Below, in pieces: positions 61,509-64,000 of a stretch of DNA of 64,000 bases. Numbering within the stretch: position 1 is the stretch's first letter; each line of letters starts with the position of its first letter. Position numbers and translations under genes: made by a program. The stretch is from Clostridium_B lapidicellarium (GTDB taxonomy: Bacteria > Bacillota > Clostridia > Clostridiales > Clostridiaceae). The notes beneath the pieces were generated by a model. That model did not search any database. It was not told the DNA's origin and was given only the letters and a program-made list of their open reading frames with translations. The stretch lies in contig NZ_JBGFFE010000004.1 in NCBI RefSeq assembly GCF_041224415.1, forward strand, positions 1 through 64,000, read 5' to 3'.

Positions 61509-62549
61509 ATGGATTTATTATCTGAGGAAAACGTAAAAAAATACATTTTGCCTCATTATGATATGGCAGATGCAGATATAATCAGAATTAAATTTAAAAA
61601 TACAGATAAACAAAGAGCCGTATATAAGGTAAATTATTCAAACAAAAATTACTGTTTAAAAAAGGTATACTTCGACGAAAGCAATTTGCTTTTCGTATAT
61701 TCAGCAATAGAATGGCTTTCTCGAAATGGGATCAGAGTTCCCAGAATACTGCCTACAATCCGAAAAAATCGTTTCGTAAAATACAAAGGAATGCTCTTCA
61801 TAATGACTCCCTGGATAATAGGAGTCAAATGCAGCTATGACGATAGTCTGCATTTACTATATGCAATTTCCAATTTATCCAAGATGCATCTCGTAAGCAA
61901 AAATTTTTTTCCAATAGACGGAAGTAAACTTAGGGTAAATTTTGAAAATATATATATATCTTTTCAAAAACACTTAAATCAACTTTTAAATTGCTCAAAT
62001 TTAGCTTTTAAATACAAGGACAAATTTTCTACATTATTTTTACGATACTTTGAAATAAATTTCATGCTGGCCAAAATATCAGCCAGAATATCTTCAAACA
62101 TAAATTATAAAAATCTAAGTGTCAGCCTATGTCATTTAGATTACGTAAACAAAAACATAATATTTGATGAAGAAAATAATATCTGGGTAATTGATTTCGA
62201 CAAATGCAGTATAGATTACTGTGCCCATGATATATCCTATTTTTTCAGAAGGTTCCTAAAAAGGAACTCCACCAATTGGAGGCTTGATACCACCATATCC
62301 TGTCTGGAACTCTATGAAAAAACTTTCCCGCTGACCCTAGATGACTACAAATATATTATTTCCTATCTATCGTTTCCTCAAAAATTTTGGAAAATATCGA
62401 GGGATTATTATAATAATATATTGAAGTGCAATCATAATTCTTTTATCTATTTATTAAAAAAATATTCCAGCAGCTGTCAAAATCAACTTAAATTCACAAT
62501 AGAATTTGGAAAATATATAGAAAAAAAATTTGATACTACCTTCCAATGA
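61509..62549 (+). CDS. CotS-family spore coat protein (kinase-like fold)
   Basis: A 346-residue member of the CotS/CotI family, aminoglycoside-phosphotransferase-like. The kinase-like catalytic loop SLCHLDYVNKNIIFDEENN and the metal-binding WVIDFDKC are both present, so it may be an active kinase. CotS proteins are found in the spore coat. AAGGAG precedes the ATG. It is the only plus-strand gene in this stretch and lies opposite to dgt. It shows the organism sporulates or descends from a sporulator. Confidence 0.87.
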   Translation: MDLLSEENVKKYILPHYDMADADIIRIKFKNTDKQRAVYKVNYSNKNYCLKKVYFDESNLLFVYSAIEWLSRNGIRVPRILPTIRKNRFVKYKGMLFIMTPWIIGVKCSYDDSLHLLYAISNLSKMHLVSKNFFPIDGSKLRVNFENIYISFQKHLNQLLNCSNLAFKYKDKFSTLFLRYFEINFMLAKISARISSNINYKNLSVSLCHLDYVNKNIIFDEENNIWVIDFDKCSIDYCAHDISYFFRRFLKRNSTNWRLDTTISCLELYEKTFPLTLDDYKYIISYLSFPQKFWKISRDYYNNILKCNHNSFIYLLKKYSSSCQNQLKFTIEFGKYIEKKFDTTFQ

Positions 62550-62569
62550 CTTTAAACTTCCGCACATAA

Positions 62570-62602
62570 AACCGACCTTTCCCTAAAAAGCAAAAGGTCG
62601 GT
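62570..62602. terminator. Bidirectional terminator between cotS and ppdK
   Basis: AACCGACCTTT and AAAGGTCGGTT form an 11-bp stem; TTAATTATCTTTT follows on the plus strand. Confidence 0.78.
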
Positions 62603-62657
62603 TAATTATCTTTTAATATCATCCACTTTTAAAAACTACCTATTTTCAACCATTAAT

Positions 62658-64000
62658 CTACCTTGGATCCTTTATCTGAGCCTGGGCTGCAGCTAACCTT
62701 GCCACAGGTATTTTAACAGGAAGACAAGAAATATAATCAAATCCAATATCGTGAAAAAATTCTATCGATGAAGGATCTCTTCCCTGTTCGCCGCATATTC
62801 CAAGTCCTATATCAGCTTTCGTTTCCCTGCCTAATTTTACAGCCATATCTATGAGTTTACCCACTCCAGCTCGATCTATCTTCTGAAATGGATCAAACTC
62901 ATATATCTTCTTATCACAATATGAACTCAAGGATTTGCTTAGATCATCTCTTGAAAATCCAAAAGTCATCTGAGTCAAATCATCTGTCCCAAAAGAAAAA
63001 AATTCAGCTTCTGCCGCTATTTTGTCAGCAGTAAGCGCAGCTCTTGGAACCTCTATCATCGTACCTACTTTATATCCCAATTCAATACCACTGGCTTTTA
63101 TCACTTCATCCGCCGTTTTTACAACTATATTTTTCACATATTTTAACTCTCTTACCCCTCCTACAAGAGGTACCATTATCTCTGGAACTATATTATATCC
63201 CTTTTCCCTTTTAACGTCAATAGCAGCTTCCATAATAGCTTTGGTCTGAATTTCCGCTATTTCAGGATAAGAAATGGCAAGCCTGCAGCCTCTTTGTCCC
63301 ATCATGGGATTGAATTCATGAAAAGATCTTACAGTATTTTTTAACTTCTGAAAATTCACACCCATTTTATCAGACAAATTCTTTATGGAACTTTCATCCG
63401 CAGGTAAAAATTCATATAGTGATGAATCCAGGAGCCTAATCGTTACGGATCTTTCTCCTGCAGCTTCATATATTTTGATGAAATCCTCTTTTTGTTTAGG
63501 CAAAAGTTTATACAATGCCCTTCTCTTCTGCTCCTCTGTACTGAAAACTATCATTTCTCTAATGTAAGATATCCTGTCTTCATTGAAGAACATACGCTCC
63601 GTCCTGCAAAGCCCTATTCCTTCGGCTCCAAATTCAACTGCCTTTTTGACATCCCCCGGAGTATCCGCATTGGCTCTAACTGCCATTTTCTTTATATCAT
63701 CCGTCCAGCCCATGAATATACTAAAATAACCTGACACTTCAGGTAACACTGTCTGCATGAATTTTCCATATACATTCCCGGTGCTGCCGTCCAGCGATAT
63801 ATAGTCACCTTTCCTGTAGAGCCTGTCCTTAACTTTAAAATTTCCTGCCTTTTCATCTATTATCAAATTGTTACAGCTGGTTACACAGCAAATTCCCATT
63901 GCCCTAGCCGTTACAGCTGCACGAGAAGTCATTCCGCCTTTTGTAGTAAGTATACCTTCTGAAGCTGATATTCCCTCTATATCTTCAGGTAAGGTTTCAG
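62658..64000 (-). CDS. ppdK: Pyruvate phosphate dikinase-like protein, C-terminal half (cut by window edge), catalytic His replaced
   Basis: The last 447 codons of a PPDK-type protein: phosphohistidine domain and PEP/pyruvate barrel. The swivelling His motif, GGMTSHAA in PPDK, reads GGMTSRAAVTARAMG (CGT at the His codon). Further conserved positions differ: LCRTERMFF (for TEHMFF), RLLDSSLYEF (for DPPL), MMGQRGCR (for GHRGCR), FGTDDLTQ (for GTNDLTQ) and CGEQGRDP (for CGEHGGDP). Arg residues of the active site and the late Cys are kept, and the length is normal. It may be a PPDK relative with lost or altered activity. The N-terminal ATP-grasp lies outside the window. Confidence 0.88.
   Translation of the reverse strand, partial: ETLPEDIEGISASEGILTTKGGMTSRAAVTARAMGICCVTSCNNLIIDEKAGNFKVKDRLYRKGDYISLDGSTGNVYGKFMQTVLPEVSGYFSIFMGWTDDIKKMAVRANADTPGDVKKAVEFGAEGIGLCRTERMFFNEDRISYIREMIVFSTEEQKRRALYKLLPKQKEDFIKIYEAAGERSVTIRLLDSSLYEFLPADESSIKNLSDKMGVNFQKLKNTVRSFHEFNPMMGQRGCRLAISYPEIAEIQTKAIMEAAIDVKREKGYNIVPEIMVPLVGGVRELKYVKNIVVKTADEVIKASGIELGYKVGTMIEVPRAALTADKIAAEAEFFSFGTDDLTQMTFGFSRDDLSKSLSSYCDKKIYEFDPFQKIDRAGVGKLIDMAVKLGRETKADIGLGICGEQGRDPSSIEFFHDIGFDYISCLPVKIPVARLAAAQAQIKDPR

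Noticed and set aside
1..64000. CRISPR arrays, tRNA genes, rRNA genes, prophage
   Set aside because: No regularly spaced repeats, tRNA cloverleaf motifs, rRNA conserved stretches or phage structural genes were seen.

Overview
The window is low-GC Firmicute DNA that fits Clostridium sensu stricto. The evidence is AT-rich intergenic DNA, strong AGGAGG-type ribosome sites, a spore-coat kinase-like CotS protein, an S-layer-type protein made of CWB2 repeats, two guanine riboswitches, and a selenocysteine-dependent glycine/sarcosine/betaine reductase (Stickland) locus. The species cannot be named from sequence alone. One N at 364 sits between two copies of the same 46 bases, so this is draft-quality sequence with an assembly seam.

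Layout. 1-4130 is a patchwork of mobile DNA: the start of an IS256-type transposase, the tail of a large serine recombinase, and an ABC exporter whose ATPase gene carries a premature stop. 4146-9284 holds regulators and stress genes: TetR, an OhrR-type MarR with flavodoxin and glutathione peroxidase, then a CmpB-like membrane protein, an HD protein, a broken YidC paralogue and another TetR. 9324-14354 is a TetR-controlled pair of YhgE/Pip membrane proteins. 14537-22228 has a MetH-activation-like protein, a metallo-beta-lactamase-fold protein, two paralogous APC amino-acid permeases (one with a terminator in its leader) and two cell-surface proteins.

22369-29403 is the purine operon purE-C-F-M-N-H-D, read leftwards from a guanine riboswitch with a terminator. 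A second guanine riboswitch (32967-33037) controls an NCS2 purine permease. Both therefore tie purine synthesis and uptake to guanine level. 33182-40962 carries an orphan Eco57I/TaqI-like DNA methyltransferase, a metallophosphoesterase, a MATE exporter, a TetR/glycosyltransferase pair and an HtrA protease.

41027-50969 is the most distinctive region. trxB-trxA-grdA-grdC-grdD forms one unit. A divergent component-B pair (GrdE/G/I-like, then a selenocysteine GrdB/F/H-like protein) with an amidohydrolase forms a second. Both units sit behind near-identical copies of one control region. The upstream PocR/AraC-type regulator is broken twice, by an internal deletion and by a 3' frameshift. Thioredoxin reductase and thioredoxin would supply electrons, component B would bind an unknown amine, GrdA would carry the carboxymethyl group on selenium, and GrdC/D would release acetyl phosphate. 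GrdA and the component-B selenoprotein each have an in-frame UGA that ordinary gene callers split.

51199-64000 is conserved chromosome: lgt, a small Cys-rich protein, the CWB2 protein, RNase P RNA, a zinc-ribbon coiled-coil protein, Nif3, TrmK, a PH-like membrane protein, rpoD, dnaG, a dGTPase, cotS, and the C-terminal half of a pyruvate phosphate dikinase-like protein whose catalytic His is Arg. No tRNA, 5S/16S/23S rRNA or CRISPR array was seen.
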